DNA of 64,000 nucleotides. Origin: Oscillospiraceae bacterium. Its GTDB lineage: Bacteria > Bacillota > Clostridia > Oscillospirales > Acutalibacteraceae. The notes under the pieces are model-generated. The model saw nothing but the letters and a program-made list of their open reading frames with translations. It did not search any database and was not told where the DNA came from. This document shows, one piece after another, positions 35,711-44,636 of the stretch; position 1 is the stretch's first letter; the number at the start of each line of letters is the position of its first letter. The stretch covers positions 1-64,000 of the forward strand of contig WQWM01000006.1 in assembly GCA_009785335.1 (NCBI GenBank), written 5' to 3'. Made by a program: the position numbers and the translations under genes.

Positions 35711-36949
35711 CTACAAAATTTCCACCATGATTTCTTGACCCTCTTGCAGTGCAACCTGTGATAGATCAAGGGCAATGCGTTCCATTTCAGGCGGGCGCAG
35801 GGTAAGATAGGTCTTCTTGGCGAGCACGGTGTCGCCCAGCCGCACCACCACGCGTGACTTGCCTAGCTCTTCGCGCACACGAAAATATAGAGGAAACTTG
35901 CCCGCAGGCAGCGTGATTTTCTGCGGCGTGGCATACATCATCCCCTGCCCTGCGATAATTTTTGCATGCTGGCGGGGTTGTTCTGTGTATTGTGCAGCAG
36001 CTGTGCCGACAATTTCGCCTGACTCGCTCACGTAATCCACCAGGTCGTTCACGTGCGCGGCGTTGCCGCAGCAAAACAACCCAGGGGCTACCATGCCATG
36101 CTGATCGCACACAGGACCACGCGTCACTGGGTCAATCGACACGCGCAAGGTTTCGAGTAATTCGTTTTCGGGTATCAGCCCGACAGACAAAATCAGCGCA
36201 TCACAGTCGATGCGTTCTTCGGTGCCAGCGATAGGCTGCATATGTTCGTCCACGCTGGCGATTTCCACAGCTTCAAGCCGTGGATAGCCAAAACAGCGTG
36301 TGACCGTTTTGCGCAAGTGCAGCGGGATGTTGAAATCGTGCAGACATTGTGCCACGTTGCGCGGCAGGCCGCTTGGCATGGCGCGAGCTTCATAGACCCC
36401 CAGCACCTGCGCGCCTTCAAGCGTCAGCCGCCGTGCCATAATCATGCCGATGTCGCCCGAACCGAGAATCACGCAGCGGTGCCCAGGCAATTGGCCCAAT
36501 ATGTTGGTGAAATATTGCGCACTGCCCGCGGTTAGCACCCCTGCTGGCCGCGTGCCATGAATGCCGATTTGCCGTGCGGTGCGCTCGCGGCAGCCGGTGG
36601 CAAACACCACCGCTTTCGCAAATGCTTGCCGCATGCCCTGCGCCGTGACCAAATTGATTTTCCAGCCAAGGGGGTGCGGCTTGATTTTGTCTACGAATGT
36701 CTGCGTTAATGTTTGTATGGGATATTCACGCAGTTCATTAAGAAAGCGCTGGGCGTATTCTGGCCCTGCCAGTTTTTCGCCAAAACGCACCACGCCAAAA
36801 CCATCGTGCACGCACTGCTTAAGAATACCACCCAGCCGCGCCTCGCGCTCAATCAGCAACACATCCGCACCCTGCTTGGACGCAGCTATCGCAGCGGCAA
36901 GCCCTGCTGGGCCGCCGCCAATGACTGCTACGTTGGTTTGGATGGACAT
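35711..36949 (-). CDS. NAD(P)/FAD-dependent oxidoreductase of the glycerol-3-phosphate cluster
   Basis: 412 residues, cytoplasmic. N-terminal FAD site VAVIGGGPAGLAAAIAASKQG, a second nucleotide site ILGSGDIGMIMARRLTLEGAQV (~155), and ILSVGLIPENELL. Resembles the FAD oxidoreductase that accompanies GlpA-like and DUF1667 proteins in Clostridia. RBS gaggagccctgaac. Likely passes electrons between the GlpA-like flavoprotein and NAD(P); the precise reaction is inferred. Confidence 0.82.
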   Translation of the reverse strand: MSIQTNVAVIGGGPAGLAAAIAASKQGADVLLIEREARLGGILKQCVHDGFGVVRFGEKLAGPEYAQRFLNELREYPIQTLTQTFVDKIKPHPLGWKINLVTAQGMRQAFAKAVVFATGCRERTARQIGIHGTRPAGVLTAGSAQYFTNILGQLPGHRCVILGSGDIGMIMARRLTLEGAQVLGVYEARAMPSGLPRNVAQCLHDFNIPLHLRKTVTRCFGYPRLEAVEIASVDEHMQPIAGTEERIDCDALILSVGLIPENELLETLRVSIDPVTRGPVCDQHGMVAPGLFCCGNAAHVNDLVDYVSESGEIVGTAAAQYTEQPRQHAKIIAGQGMMYATPQKITLPAGKFPLYFRVREELGKSRVVVRLGDTVLAKKTYLTLRPPEMERIALDLSQVALQEGQEIMVEIL

Positions 36950-36968
36950 GTTCAGGGCTCCTCTTTAT

Positions 36969-37146
36969 GCCACTTTTTTGAAAAAAAGTGGCGCAAAAAA
37001 CTTTAGTCGCGCTGCGCGCGGGGGGATTTTTTATGGGCGTATGATAGGACACAGCGAAGCGAGATGAAAATTTATGGGGCTAGGATAGAACACAGCGAAG
37101 CGACCTAAATGTTCTTTTGGGTACCTTTTCTTTCAAGAAAAGGTAC
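36969..37146. repeat. Two A hairpins with E fragments
   Basis: A hairpins at 36969-36992 (gccactttttt / aaaaaagtggc) and 37121-37146 (gtaccttttc / gaaaaggtac). Between them E fragments gacacagcgaagcga and gaacacagcgaagcgac. Confidence 0.8.
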
Positions 37147-37170
37147 GAAGTCGCCGGCAGGCAAACGCCA

Positions 37171-38874
37171 TTAGGTGGGTTTTATCTCCCCGCACAGCAG
37201 CTCGCTGCCTTCGCCGGTTTTGCGCACTTGGTCAAGCGGAATACCCAGCTCATCAGCGATGACTTGGGTGATGAGTGGGCAGCAAAACCCACCCTGACAA
37301 CGTCCCATGCCCGCACGCACCCGCCGCTTGATGCCATCAATGCTATCACAGGGCAGCGGACGACGCATGGCAGCAAGGATTTCGCCTTTGCTGATTTGCT
37401 CACAGCGACATAGGATGATGCCGTAATCGGGGCTTTGGCGAATGAGCGTGTTGCGTGCGAAATTGTTGAGCGATGTGGCATCCACAATCCCCTGCCGTTG
37501 CGGATTGAAATCTTCGTTTGGCTGAGCTTGCAGCATGTCCGCTGCCCACTGCGCAACATCAACCGCCACAGCAGGTGCGGCCGTGAGGCCTGGTGACTGC
37601 ATGCCCGCTGCATGGATGATATTTTTCGTATATAGCCCGCGGCGAACCACGAAGTCTTCTTCAAATGTGGCGGCACGCGTGCCCGAAAAATAGGTAATGC
37701 CCTGCGCAGGGTGCAATGCTTCACTGGTTTTGGTTTGATGCCCAAACACGGTGCGCAAATCCTGCGCATGAGTGGCGAAGTCTTCTTTGTCGATGGTTTC
37801 CACGGCATTGGGGCCCAGCAGCAGGTTGCCATGCACGGTGTGGATAACCCCGCCGCCCTTGGTGTGCTTGCTGTAACCCTCTTTCGCGCCAGTGCCCAGG
37901 GTAGACGCACTGCGGCTCATGAGCTTGCTGAACTTGGTGTCGAGGATGATATTCGTGCCGCGGCGCGGATGGATGGAAAAGAAACGATCCTGCGCGAAGG
38001 CGGCGATGTCTTCGCAAAACACACCTGCGGCGTTGATTACCAGTTTGGGCTTTAGCGTGCCGCGATTAGTGTGAACGGCTATGATTTTGTTCTCGTGCAC
38101 GTCCATCCCCAACACAGCGGTATTCAAGTGCACGCGCACGCCGTTTTCGATGGCATTTTCAGCATAGGCAATGGTGAGGGTATAGGGACATACCGCGCCT
38201 GCTGTGGGGAAAAACATGCCGCACTTCAGCGCAGGGTGAATATGCGGCAAGCGACGACGCAACTGCTTTTGGTTATAAAATCTGCTGGGGATGCCGTGGC
38301 TGTTCCAACGGAACTTGCCCGCCCAAAGCAACCAACGCGGTTGCGGAAAGCACAGGTATTGTCCGCTGCGCTTGAACGGCACTTGAAGCTCAGCGCACAG
38401 TTCTTTGAACATGGCATTGCCACGGTGATTATAGTGATGCTTTTGTGTGTTCTTATGCTTAAGGTCAAGCCCAGGATGCACCATGCCATCATTGCGTGAG
38501 GAGGCATGCATGGCCACATCGCATTCTTTTTCCACCAGCATCACATCCATCTGGTAGCGGGCAAGCTCTCGGGCAATGGCGCAGCCAATTACCCCGCCGC
38601 CAATCACCAGCACATCGGGTGCTTGTCCATCCAATGTGTTGTCCTGCACAGCAGGCAAACGCGTGGGTTGCGCTTGCTCGCCGATGTAATGCACATCGTT
38701 GACCACACCGCCTTCGCCTTTGAACAGCACAGCCGCCAGCCGTCCGGCCTGCACGATGGCATGCCAGTTGTCACTTTCGCCCTGCAGCGAAAGATGTTGT
38801 TGCTGCGGCACAACACAAAAACGCCCGCCGAATTGTTTGTGCAGGCTGCGGTTGATACGGGTGATATTGCTCAT
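37171..38874 (-). CDS. GlpA-like FAD oxidoreductase with BFD-type [2Fe-2S] domain
   Basis: 567 residues. Residues ~1-85 form an N-terminal domain that looks BON-like (SLQGESDNWHAIVQAGRLAA..GGVVNDVHY). Then the DAO/GlpA core: VLVIGGGVIGCAIARELARY, SSRNDGMVHPGLD, VINAAGVFCEDIA. The C-terminus (~470-550) has LCRCEQISKGEI and GMGRCQGGFCC, the four cysteines of a bacterioferritin-ferredoxin-type [2Fe-2S] site. Probably the glycerol-3-phosphate (or related 2-hydroxyacid) dehydrogenase of the cluster. The ATG at 38874 lies where transcription is expected to begin (promoter 38881-38909), so the mRNA may be leaderless; no ribosome binding site is present. Confidence 0.85.
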   Translation of the reverse strand: MSNITRINRSLHKQFGGRFCVVPQQQHLSLQGESDNWHAIVQAGRLAAVLFKGEGGVVNDVHYIGEQAQPTRLPAVQDNTLDGQAPDVLVIGGGVIGCAIARELARYQMDVMLVEKECDVAMHASSRNDGMVHPGLDLKHKNTQKHHYNHRGNAMFKELCAELQVPFKRSGQYLCFPQPRWLLWAGKFRWNSHGIPSRFYNQKQLRRRLPHIHPALKCGMFFPTAGAVCPYTLTIAYAENAIENGVRVHLNTAVLGMDVHENKIIAVHTNRGTLKPKLVINAAGVFCEDIAAFAQDRFFSIHPRRGTNIILDTKFSKLMSRSASTLGTGAKEGYSKHTKGGGVIHTVHGNLLLGPNAVETIDKEDFATHAQDLRTVFGHQTKTSEALHPAQGITYFSGTRAATFEEDFVVRRGLYTKNIIHAAGMQSPGLTAAPAVAVDVAQWAADMLQAQPNEDFNPQRQGIVDATSLNNFARNTLIRQSPDYGIILCRCEQISKGEILAAMRRPLPCDSIDGIKRRVRAGMGRCQGGFCCPLITQVIADELGIPLDQVRKTGEGSELLCGEIKPT

Positions 38875-38880
38875 GTTTCT

Positions 38881-38909
38881 ATTATAGCGAATTTTGGCAG
38901 CGGTGTCAA
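38881..38909 (-). promoter_or_regulatory. Perfect promoter giving a probable leaderless mRNA
   Basis: Minus strand TTGACA (38904-38909), 17 bp, TATAAT (38881-38886). Only six bases (agaaac) separate the -10 box from the ATG. Confidence 0.88.
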
Positions 38910-38959
38910 GTCTTTTCACTGCTGGGCAGTGGTTAATTTGTGTGGATAGTTTGAGCAAC

Positions 38960-39115
38960 GGCGCAGTAACGCTACGCCCTAGGATGTGTCTTCAAATCGG
39001 CACATTGCGCAATCGGAACCTGTAGGGGCGGATGTGAATCCGCCCGGGCTATAAATATTAAACTTTCGGGCGGCTTGCAAGCCGCCCCTACATGCTGACG
39101 ATAGACATGCTTTTA
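38960..39115. repeat. Family D inverted pair between GlpA-like and SPFH genes
   Basis: tgtaggggcggatgtgaatc and ggcttgcaagccgcccctac enclose about 28 bp (39020-39095). The gap 38875-39225 otherwise holds the promoter at its left end and a terminator at its right end; no gene is seen. Confidence 0.8.
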
Positions 39116-39135
39116 CCAGTCTGACTCCTCCATGC

Positions 39136-39172
39136 AAAAACCCACAACAAATGTTGCGGGTTGATTTTTTTC
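39136..39172 (-). terminator. Terminator of the SPFH gene
   Basis: Minus strand hairpin aacccgcaaca / tgttgtgggtt followed by a T run; A/T runs on both sides make it potentially bidirectional. Confidence 0.8.
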
Positions 39173-39225
39173 TGCAATTTATGTAGGTTTTGACCATAAT
39201 GACTGAGTTCCCCCAAGTCAATGCG

Positions 39226-40035
39226 CTATCTCAAGTCAATGATAGGTGTTCCTCCGCCTTGCACTTGCGGCAGTTGGCCGTCCCAGTTCTGTGCAATTTC
39301 CCAGTCAATGAGCCGATCTGTGATGGAATCAGCAATGAGGCGGTTGGCAGCTGCTTCTGCTTCTGCGGCCACGATGATTGCGGCTGCGTCATACTCGGCT
39401 GCTGCCAAGCGAGCCTGCGCGCGAACAACGCGAGCGCGTTCCTCTGCTTCAATGCGCACCAGATCTTGCTCTGCGGCCTGTGCTTGCTCAATGGCTTCAT
39501 CGAAGATGTCGCTAAACTGGAAATCGACGATATTGAACGCACGGACAATCACACCGAATTCGTCAAGCTCAGCTTCAAGTTGCGCAAGCATATCTGCTGC
39601 AATTCTAGCACGATAATGCACCAATTGAGACGAAGTATATCGTGCCGTCACGTCCTTAACTGCTTGCTGCAATGCGGGCACGATGATGTCGCCTTCAAGG
39701 AAAGGGACTCCAATGTTTTGCACCACATACAAAGCCCCGCTGGACGTGATTTGATAGTTTAGCACAATGATTGCATCCACCGACTGAAGGTCGCTTGACA
39801 CTGCGGTTGCATAAGCCTCAACTGTTTGCACGCGAACATCCACAACCTCAAACCGCTGCACAAGCGGAGCACTGAATTGCAAGCCGTTTGGGACCACTCT
39901 GCCAGTGGGCGCGCCCATTTGCACCACCACACCAACCCGGCCTGTGGGGATAGAGCGCATGGAACTCAGCCCAGCGATAAGTATTAGTGCAGCGATAACT
40001 GCGATTGCGATGATTGGTTTTAGCTTTTTGCTCAT
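39226..40035 (-). CDS. SPFH/prohibitin-family membrane protein
   Basis: 269 residues. N-terminal membrane anchor (~7-25, IIAIAVIAALILIAGLSS), then the Band-7 domain (VPTGRVGVVVQMGAPTG-type start, VVDVRVQTVEAYATAVSSD, LQSVDAIIVLNYQI) and a coiled coil rich in Ala/Glu (EAEERARVVRAQARLAAAE). Membrane-organising scaffold of the prohibitin type. RBS aaggagctttagaac. It follows a small PH-like membrane protein in the same direction. Confidence 0.9.
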   Translation of the reverse strand: MSKKLKPIIAIAVIAALILIAGLSSMRSIPTGRVGVVVQMGAPTGRVVPNGLQFSAPLVQRFEVVDVRVQTVEAYATAVSSDLQSVDAIIVLNYQITSSGALYVVQNIGVPFLEGDIIVPALQQAVKDVTARYTSSQLVHYRARIAADMLAQLEAELDEFGVIVRAFNIVDFQFSDIFDEAIEQAQAAEQDLVRIEAEERARVVRAQARLAAAEYDAAAIIVAAEAEAAANRLIADSITDRLIDWEIAQNWDGQLPQVQGGGTPIIDLR

Positions 40036-40061
40036 GTTCTAAAGCTCCTTTTTATACTGCT

Positions 40062-40460
40062 TTAATACTGCGGCGGCATTTGCCCCACAACCATGGCTTT
40101 GTTGGCCATGATACCATTTGCCACTTCTTCGGGATTGGTCACGTTCACATGGTACGTTGCGCCTTCCATGGTCACCAGCGAAACGCGTTTGCGCCACCAG
40201 CTGTTTTTCACTTCCATGGTGCCCACGCTGGCATAGGGAACCAGCACGCCATTCACCATCACACCGTTATGGTCTGCCGAAATGGTTTTGCGCAGCTCCA
40301 TCACGCCGCTGACCACGTAAAATACCGTGAGTCCCACAAAAATGAAAAACACAATATCCAGTCCACGAGTCAGTAGTACCCCCACATCAAACAAGACATT
40401 CAGCACAACCAAAATAATAAAACCCACTAAAGATTTTTTGCCAACAACATGTTGCATCAT
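40062..40460 (-). CDS. Small membrane protein with PH-like domain, unknown function
   Basis: 132 residues. Two membrane segments (~10-30 and ~34-52), then a soluble beta-rich part (ISADHNGVMVNGVLVPYASVGTMEVKNSWWRKRVSLVT) resembling bacterial PH-like (YdbS/YcxB-type) domains. RBS gaggagaatcga; an ATG-ATG doublet makes the exact start ambiguous by one codon. Perfect promoter upstream; probably co-transcribed with the SPFH gene. Confidence 0.7.
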   Translation of the reverse strand: MMQHVVGKKSLVGFIILVVLNVLFDVGVLLTRGLDIVFFIFVGLTVFYVVSGVMELRKTISADHNGVMVNGVLVPYASVGTMEVKNSWWRKRVSLVTMEGATYHVNVTNPEEVANGIMANKAMVVGQMPPQY

Positions 40461-40495
40461 TCGATTCTCCTCGACAATATTTTTCGTTCATTTTT

Positions 40496-40524
40496 ATTAT
40501 AGCATGGTGTGCAAAAGTTGTCAA
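40496..40524 (-). promoter_or_regulatory. Consensus promoter for the PH-like/SPFH pair
   Basis: Minus strand TTGACA (40519-40524), 17 bp, TATAAT (40496-40501). Confidence 0.88.
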
Positions 40525-40609
40525 GCACCAAAACGTCAACTCCCCAATATAATGAAACTGTACCGCACAACGGACGTGCATCATTCAAACGCCAGAAAGG
40601 AAAAATACA

Positions 40610-41431
40610 ATGAGTGCTCAACGCAATTATTATAACCACGCCGCCGCCCGCGCGGCTGCCGCAAAAGCCCGCAACTGCGTAGGAACCCCTATGACCCCAC
40701 CACCCGCCATCACGATACCTGCGCCAGTGCCGTTTTCTCCAGCCGCTCCCCTGCCCGCAGCCTTACCCAGCCGCTGCGGAACCAGCGAAGATACCGTTTG
40801 CTATACCGTTAAACATGGCGCAACAGGCCCCATGGGACCCGCAGGCTGTCAAGGCCCCATCGGTCCCGCAGGTGCTCCAGGTGCGCGTGGCGCGACCGGC
40901 GCAATGGGCCCGCAAGGGCATCAGGGACATCCTGGCCATCGTGGCGCAACCGGCGCGATGGGACCCATGGGCCCCATTGGTTCTGCAGGTGCCCCCGGCG
41001 CTGCTGGCCCGCAAGGTCAACGCGGCGCGCAAGGCCCCGCAGGTTGCCAAGGCCCACAGGGACCCGCAGGCCCATCGGAATTGTATATGGTCAACAGCCA
41101 AGTGTGCAACGTGCCGCCCCATCACGTGGTTGAAGACATGAAAGCCATCTGCCCGCCCGGCATGATTTGCATCAGCGGCGGTTATCAGTCTGATAACCAT
41201 GACCTGACCGTCATACGCAACACCGCAGTGGATAGCTACCACGCTTGGGAAGTATCGTGCTATAACAACACCAATCGGCCGTGCTCCGTGCAAGCCTATG
41301 CCATTTGCGTGCCCGAGTGCAATATCAAACCCCTCAAAGAACCCCGCATGGCCCCCAACATGGCGCGCTGCAAAGTTAAGCCTGTGCCCTGCCAGCCGCC
41401 CGCCTATCCCAGCATGAATGGCCACTTCTAA
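40610..41431 (+). CDS. Collagen-like Gly-X-Y surface protein
   Basis: 273 residues. Pro/Ala-rich N-terminus without signal peptide, then ~31 Gly-X-Y triplets (~70-160: [19 protein letters not shown] and so on) with Cys at two Y positions, and a C-terminal domain with paired cysteines ([28 protein letters not shown]). In spore formers such proteins (BclA type) decorate the exosporium; phage tail fibres are the other option, but no phage genes are near. RBS agaaaggaaaaatac. Terminator directly downstream. Confidence 0.8.
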   Translation: MSAQRNYYNHAAARAAAAKARNCVGTPMTPPPAITIPAPVPFSPAAPLPAALPSRCGTSEDTVCYTVKHGATGPMGPAGCQGPIGPAGAPGARGATGAMGPQGHQGHPGHRGATGAMGPMGPIGSAGAPGAAGPQGQRGAQGPAGCQGPQGPAGPSELYMVNSQVCNVPPHHVVEDMKAICPPGMICISGGYQSDNHDLTVIRNTAVDSYHAWEVSCYNNTNRPCSVQAYAICVPECNIKPLKEPRMAPNMARCKVKPVPCQPPAYPSMNGHF

Positions 41432-41439
41432 GGTCTGCA

Positions 41440-41477
41440 ATCCCCTGCCTATAACACAGGCGGGGGATTATTTTTTT
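41440..41477 (+). terminator. Terminator of the collagen-like gene
   Basis: Stem tcccctgcct / aggcggggga with a short loop, then attattttttt. Confidence 0.9.
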
Positions 41478-41627
41478 CACGCAACCACACAAAAATACTT
41501 TAATGCTTTAATTCTCGATTTTTCCAAGAAACGGCATGAAAAGCGGTTATTTTTTACATGTTTGTCCACACAATGAGACAAATACACACAGTACGGGCAC
41601 AACAAACAAACTGCGAACGAATGCGCC

Positions 41628-41656
41628 TTGACAGCTTTGGGCAAATCGCCTATAAT
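41628..41656 (+). promoter_or_regulatory. Perfect promoter for the Thr-rich surface protein
   Basis: TTGACA (41628-41633), 17 bp, TATAAT (41651-41656), about 38 bases before the ATG at 41695. Confidence 0.9.
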
Positions 41657-41694
41657 CCGTCTCAATTTATGAATTAATTTGAGAGGGATTGAAC

Positions 41695-42888
41695 ATGAAT
41701 TTCAAACGCGTTTGTGTTTTGCTGATCATCAGTGCGCTTTGCGTGGCAACGGCAATTCCCGCTGCAGGACTAAGTGGTTTTGTGGGCGGCGCGCGTTGGA
41801 ACGATATTCCTGCCATCCCCATCATTCAAAGCACGCAAGGCAGCCTCAACAGCATCAGCCGCGCCTCTGTTTCTGTCATCCTCAACCCCGCACAAACCCT
41901 GGTTACACTGGGGTTTAGTGTGCATGCCCCTGCTGTTACGCAAACCTCTCCTGTGGGTGCAATTTTGTTGCTGGGCAGCCAAGAAATCGGTCGCTGGCAA
42001 CATGGCCACAACGCGATTTACGATCAAGAAAATTACGCCCTGCGCGGTGCAGCATGGATACCTGACGATACCTCCGCCAATCATTATAATATTGTGTTAG
42101 AGCTAGGCAGCAAGCATGCTGCCGCCTTTGATGCACTACAACAGCTGCGTTTGCAGCTCATTGACCCGCAGAGCAGGCCATCACTGAGCATTGATTTCCC
42201 CATCATCATTGAGCAACCCGAACCCCCGCAAACACAAACACAGACGCAAACCCAGCCACAAACGCAAGCACAAACTGCACCCAGCACCACACAAACAACC
42301 ACAACAGCTACAACCACTAGTACTACCGCCGCAACGACCACCACGACAACCACCAGAACTACCGCTACAACGACCACCACTACCACCCGTGCAACCACCA
42401 CCACTGCGCCGCCGCTCACCTTTGCCGCGCAGCCAACTGCAGCACCAACACAATTTGTGTTGCCCACACTCCCGCCTGCTTTGCTGGCTGCAGCACCTGC
42501 TTTAACCACCGCACAACTGCAGCAAACACAAGCCGATCAATTCTTCACCGTGACTACTTGGCATACGGTGATCATCGAAAACATCACTGAGCCTGCACTG
42601 GTGGATGAGCCGCAGGCTGCACAGCTTACCTTTGCGCAGCCTGACTATACCCCTGCTGCGCTTTCCATTATAGAGTCAGTCATTTGCCCGCAGATGCAGT
42701 TTGTGCAGGATGAACCCATCGAGTTAGTCTCCATCACACTCGCACAAGCCACATCTGCCGCCGAAAGCAATGCTTGGTTGCTGGCCACCGGCGCTGGCTT
42801 GCTCGTGCTTGCGCTTGTGCTGGTGCTCTATTGGCTCAACGTGCGCAAAGCAGCTGCGAAAGAGAAAACAAACGACGTCAGCGCATAA
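41695..42888 (+). CDS. Secreted, membrane-anchored protein with Thr-rich linker
   Basis: 397 residues. Signal peptide (CVLLIISALCVATAIPAAG), an extracellular beta-rich domain resembling a cohesin-type fold in layout (~45-165, VSVILNPAQTLVTLGFSV), a low-complexity Gln-Thr then Thr-rich linker (~180-240), a second extracellular part, and a C-terminal membrane anchor (~372-390, LLATGAGLLVLALVLVLYWL) with a basic tail. Function unknown; the architecture is that of a cell-surface stalk protein. Start ATG at 41695 after gagagggattgaac; the TTG two codons upstream falls in that site. Confidence 0.75.
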   Translation: MNFKRVCVLLIISALCVATAIPAAGLSGFVGGARWNDIPAIPIIQSTQGSLNSISRASVSVILNPAQTLVTLGFSVHAPAVTQTSPVGAILLLGSQEIGRWQHGHNAIYDQENYALRGAAWIPDDTSANHYNIVLELGSKHAAAFDALQQLRLQLIDPQSRPSLSIDFPIIIEQPEPPQTQTQTQTQPQTQAQTAPSTTQTTTTATTTSTTAATTTTTTTRTTATTTTTTTRATTTTAPPLTFAAQPTAAPTQFVLPTLPPALLAAAPALTTAQLQQTQADQFFTVTTWHTVIIENITEPALVDEPQAAQLTFAQPDYTPAALSIIESVICPQMQFVQDEPIELVSITLAQATSAAESNAWLLATGAGLLVLALVLVLYWLNVRKAAAKEKTNDVSA

Positions 42889-42889
42889 A

Positions 42890-44611
42890 CACACCTTCCC
42901 ATGGGTCTTTTCGTTTCAGCCGTTTTAACGCCTGCACCATGTCGATGCCATCTGGCGCAACTTTGGGCAGCTCGCTCCAAGCGATGGGGCAGCTCACGGG
43001 CATGCCGGGGCGCATGCGCACGCTGTAAGGCGCAACACTGGTGGCACTTCGCGTGTTGCGAATCCAGTCTACAAAAATCTTGCCCTTGCGGTTGGCTTTG
43101 CGCACATTGGCGGTGTATTTTTCCGGCCAGGTCTCCACCATCGCGTCAACAATCCCCTTCGCCATGTCGCGAAAACTCTGCCAGTTTTGCGCAGGCAGCA
43201 TGGGCACCACCACATGGTAACCCTTGCCGCCGCTGGTTTTGAGATAAGACTTCAGCCCCAGCTTGTCTAGGATTTTCTTCAGGTCACGCGCGCCTTGGCG
43301 CACCTGTTCTAAAGCCAAGCCTTCGTCCGGGTCAAGGTCAAACACCATCATGTCCGGCTGCTCAAGCGCATCAATTCGGCTGCCCCAAGCGTGGAACTCC
43401 ACGGTGTTTTGCTGCACCTCGGCTAATAGTTCCTCCGCACTGGTGATGACCAGCTGCGGATTTTTTTTATAAAAGCAAGATTCTGCAGCGCCACCCGGAC
43501 AGCGAATGGCGGTGATGAGCCTGTGCTCAATATACGGCAGCATGCGCGGCGCAACGGCTTGATAGTAGTCCGCGAGGTCTTGCTTGGTGATGTGCGGCTC
43601 AGTGCTGAAAATTTTATCTGGGCTACTGATTTCCACACCACGCTTGTAGCCTTCGCACTTGATTTTAATCCATTCGCGTTTGCCGGTATACAGCCCGTCT
43701 GCGCGCTTGGCGATGATTCCCTCAAGCCCCGCAGCACAAGCTTGGTTGAACAATTGCTGCCCATTTTCTGTCCAGTGCTGGCTATATTGTAAGCTATCCG
43801 GTGCATTGGCCAGCAGATTTTCCAATTTGGCTTTGCGTTGCAGCAAAGGTGTATCTCGCAGGTCATTGCCGTTCAGCGAAAGCAGGTCAAAAGCGATGTA
43901 TTGTTGGGGTTTCAGCAGCATTTCGCCATCGATGACACAATTATCAAGCTTGGCTAACTCGCGTGCAACTGCCTTGAATTTTTGCGTGCAGTCGTTGCCG
44001 TTGCGGGTTTGCAGGCTAGCTTGGCCGTTTTCCACCACGCTCAACACCCGCCAGCCATCATATTTCAGCTCAAACACCCAGTCATCGTCTTGCGGCACTT
44101 GCTTGGCCAGCTTGCACAGCATCAACGCAGGCGCAGTTGCAGCCGCTCCTGCAGATTGCAGCAGCCAGTTCTTATCATCCATGCGTACCAGCGACCACTT
44201 GCCTGTTAATCTTTCGCCATGCAGCGTGAATGTTATGCTGTTTTCGCTGCGTGTGTGCAAGTCGTAGGTGCCTTTGTCCCAAATCACCACCGTGCCGCCG
44301 CCGTACTGCCCTTTTGGGATGGTGCCCTCAAAATGGCGATATTCAAGCGGGTGATCCTCCACTTGGATAGCTAGCCTTTTTTCGGTGAGCGAGGGCTCTT
44401 TCGGCACTGCCCAGCTGCGCAGCACGCCGTTCATTTCAAGGCGCAAGTCATAGTGCTTGCGACTGGCTTCGTGATATTGGATGACATAATGCCGCCTGCG
44501 GCGGGGCTCCGTCGCTTCGCTGTGCTCCCTGGCAGTCTCTGCGTATGGCTCATCTGTTTTGTCAAAATTTCTCTTTTGATTATAGATGTGTAAGTTGTTT
44601 TTCATACACAT
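42890..44611 (-). CDS. ligD: DNA ligase D, PE-LIG-POL order, with repeat-derived insert
   Basis: Multifunctional non-homologous end-joining enzyme, about 573 residues; the stop codon is just inside 42878-42890. Order: 3'-phosphoesterase domain (~40-150, HYVIQYHEASRKHYDLRLE, GTIPKGQYGGGTV), ATP ligase (~170-330, lysine in ELKYDGWRVL), and primase-polymerase (~350-570, FDLDPDEGL, TSGGKGYHVVVP). The order matches Pseudomonas rather than mycobacterial LigD. Between DEPYAETA and HYVIQ lies REHSEATEPRRRR, encoded by an E fragment (44490-44529) in a different frame from the RluD copy. Start at 44611 or 44605 (ggggatagt before); both precede the same protein. Divergent from ku with a 25 bp gap. Confidence 0.9.
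44490..44529 (-). repeat. E element in frame inside ligD
   Basis: gccgcctgcggcggggctcc followed by gtcgcttcgctgtgct. Adds about 13 codons (HSEATEPRRRR) directly before the first conserved strand of the phosphoesterase domain. Confidence 0.85.
44559..44586 (+). promoter_or_regulatory. Possible ku promoter inside the 5' end of ligD
   Basis: TTGTCA (44559-44564), 16 bp, TATAGA (44581-44586), 51 bases before the ku ATG. The ligD-ku gap itself is too short for two promoters. Confidence 0.45.
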
Positions 44612-44636
44612 ACTATCCCCAAAGGAGGGTGATTCT

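Noticed and set aside
40610..41431. Collagen-like gene as a phage tail fibre
   Set aside because: No phage genes nearby and its own promoter-terminator context; spore or cell surface is more likely.
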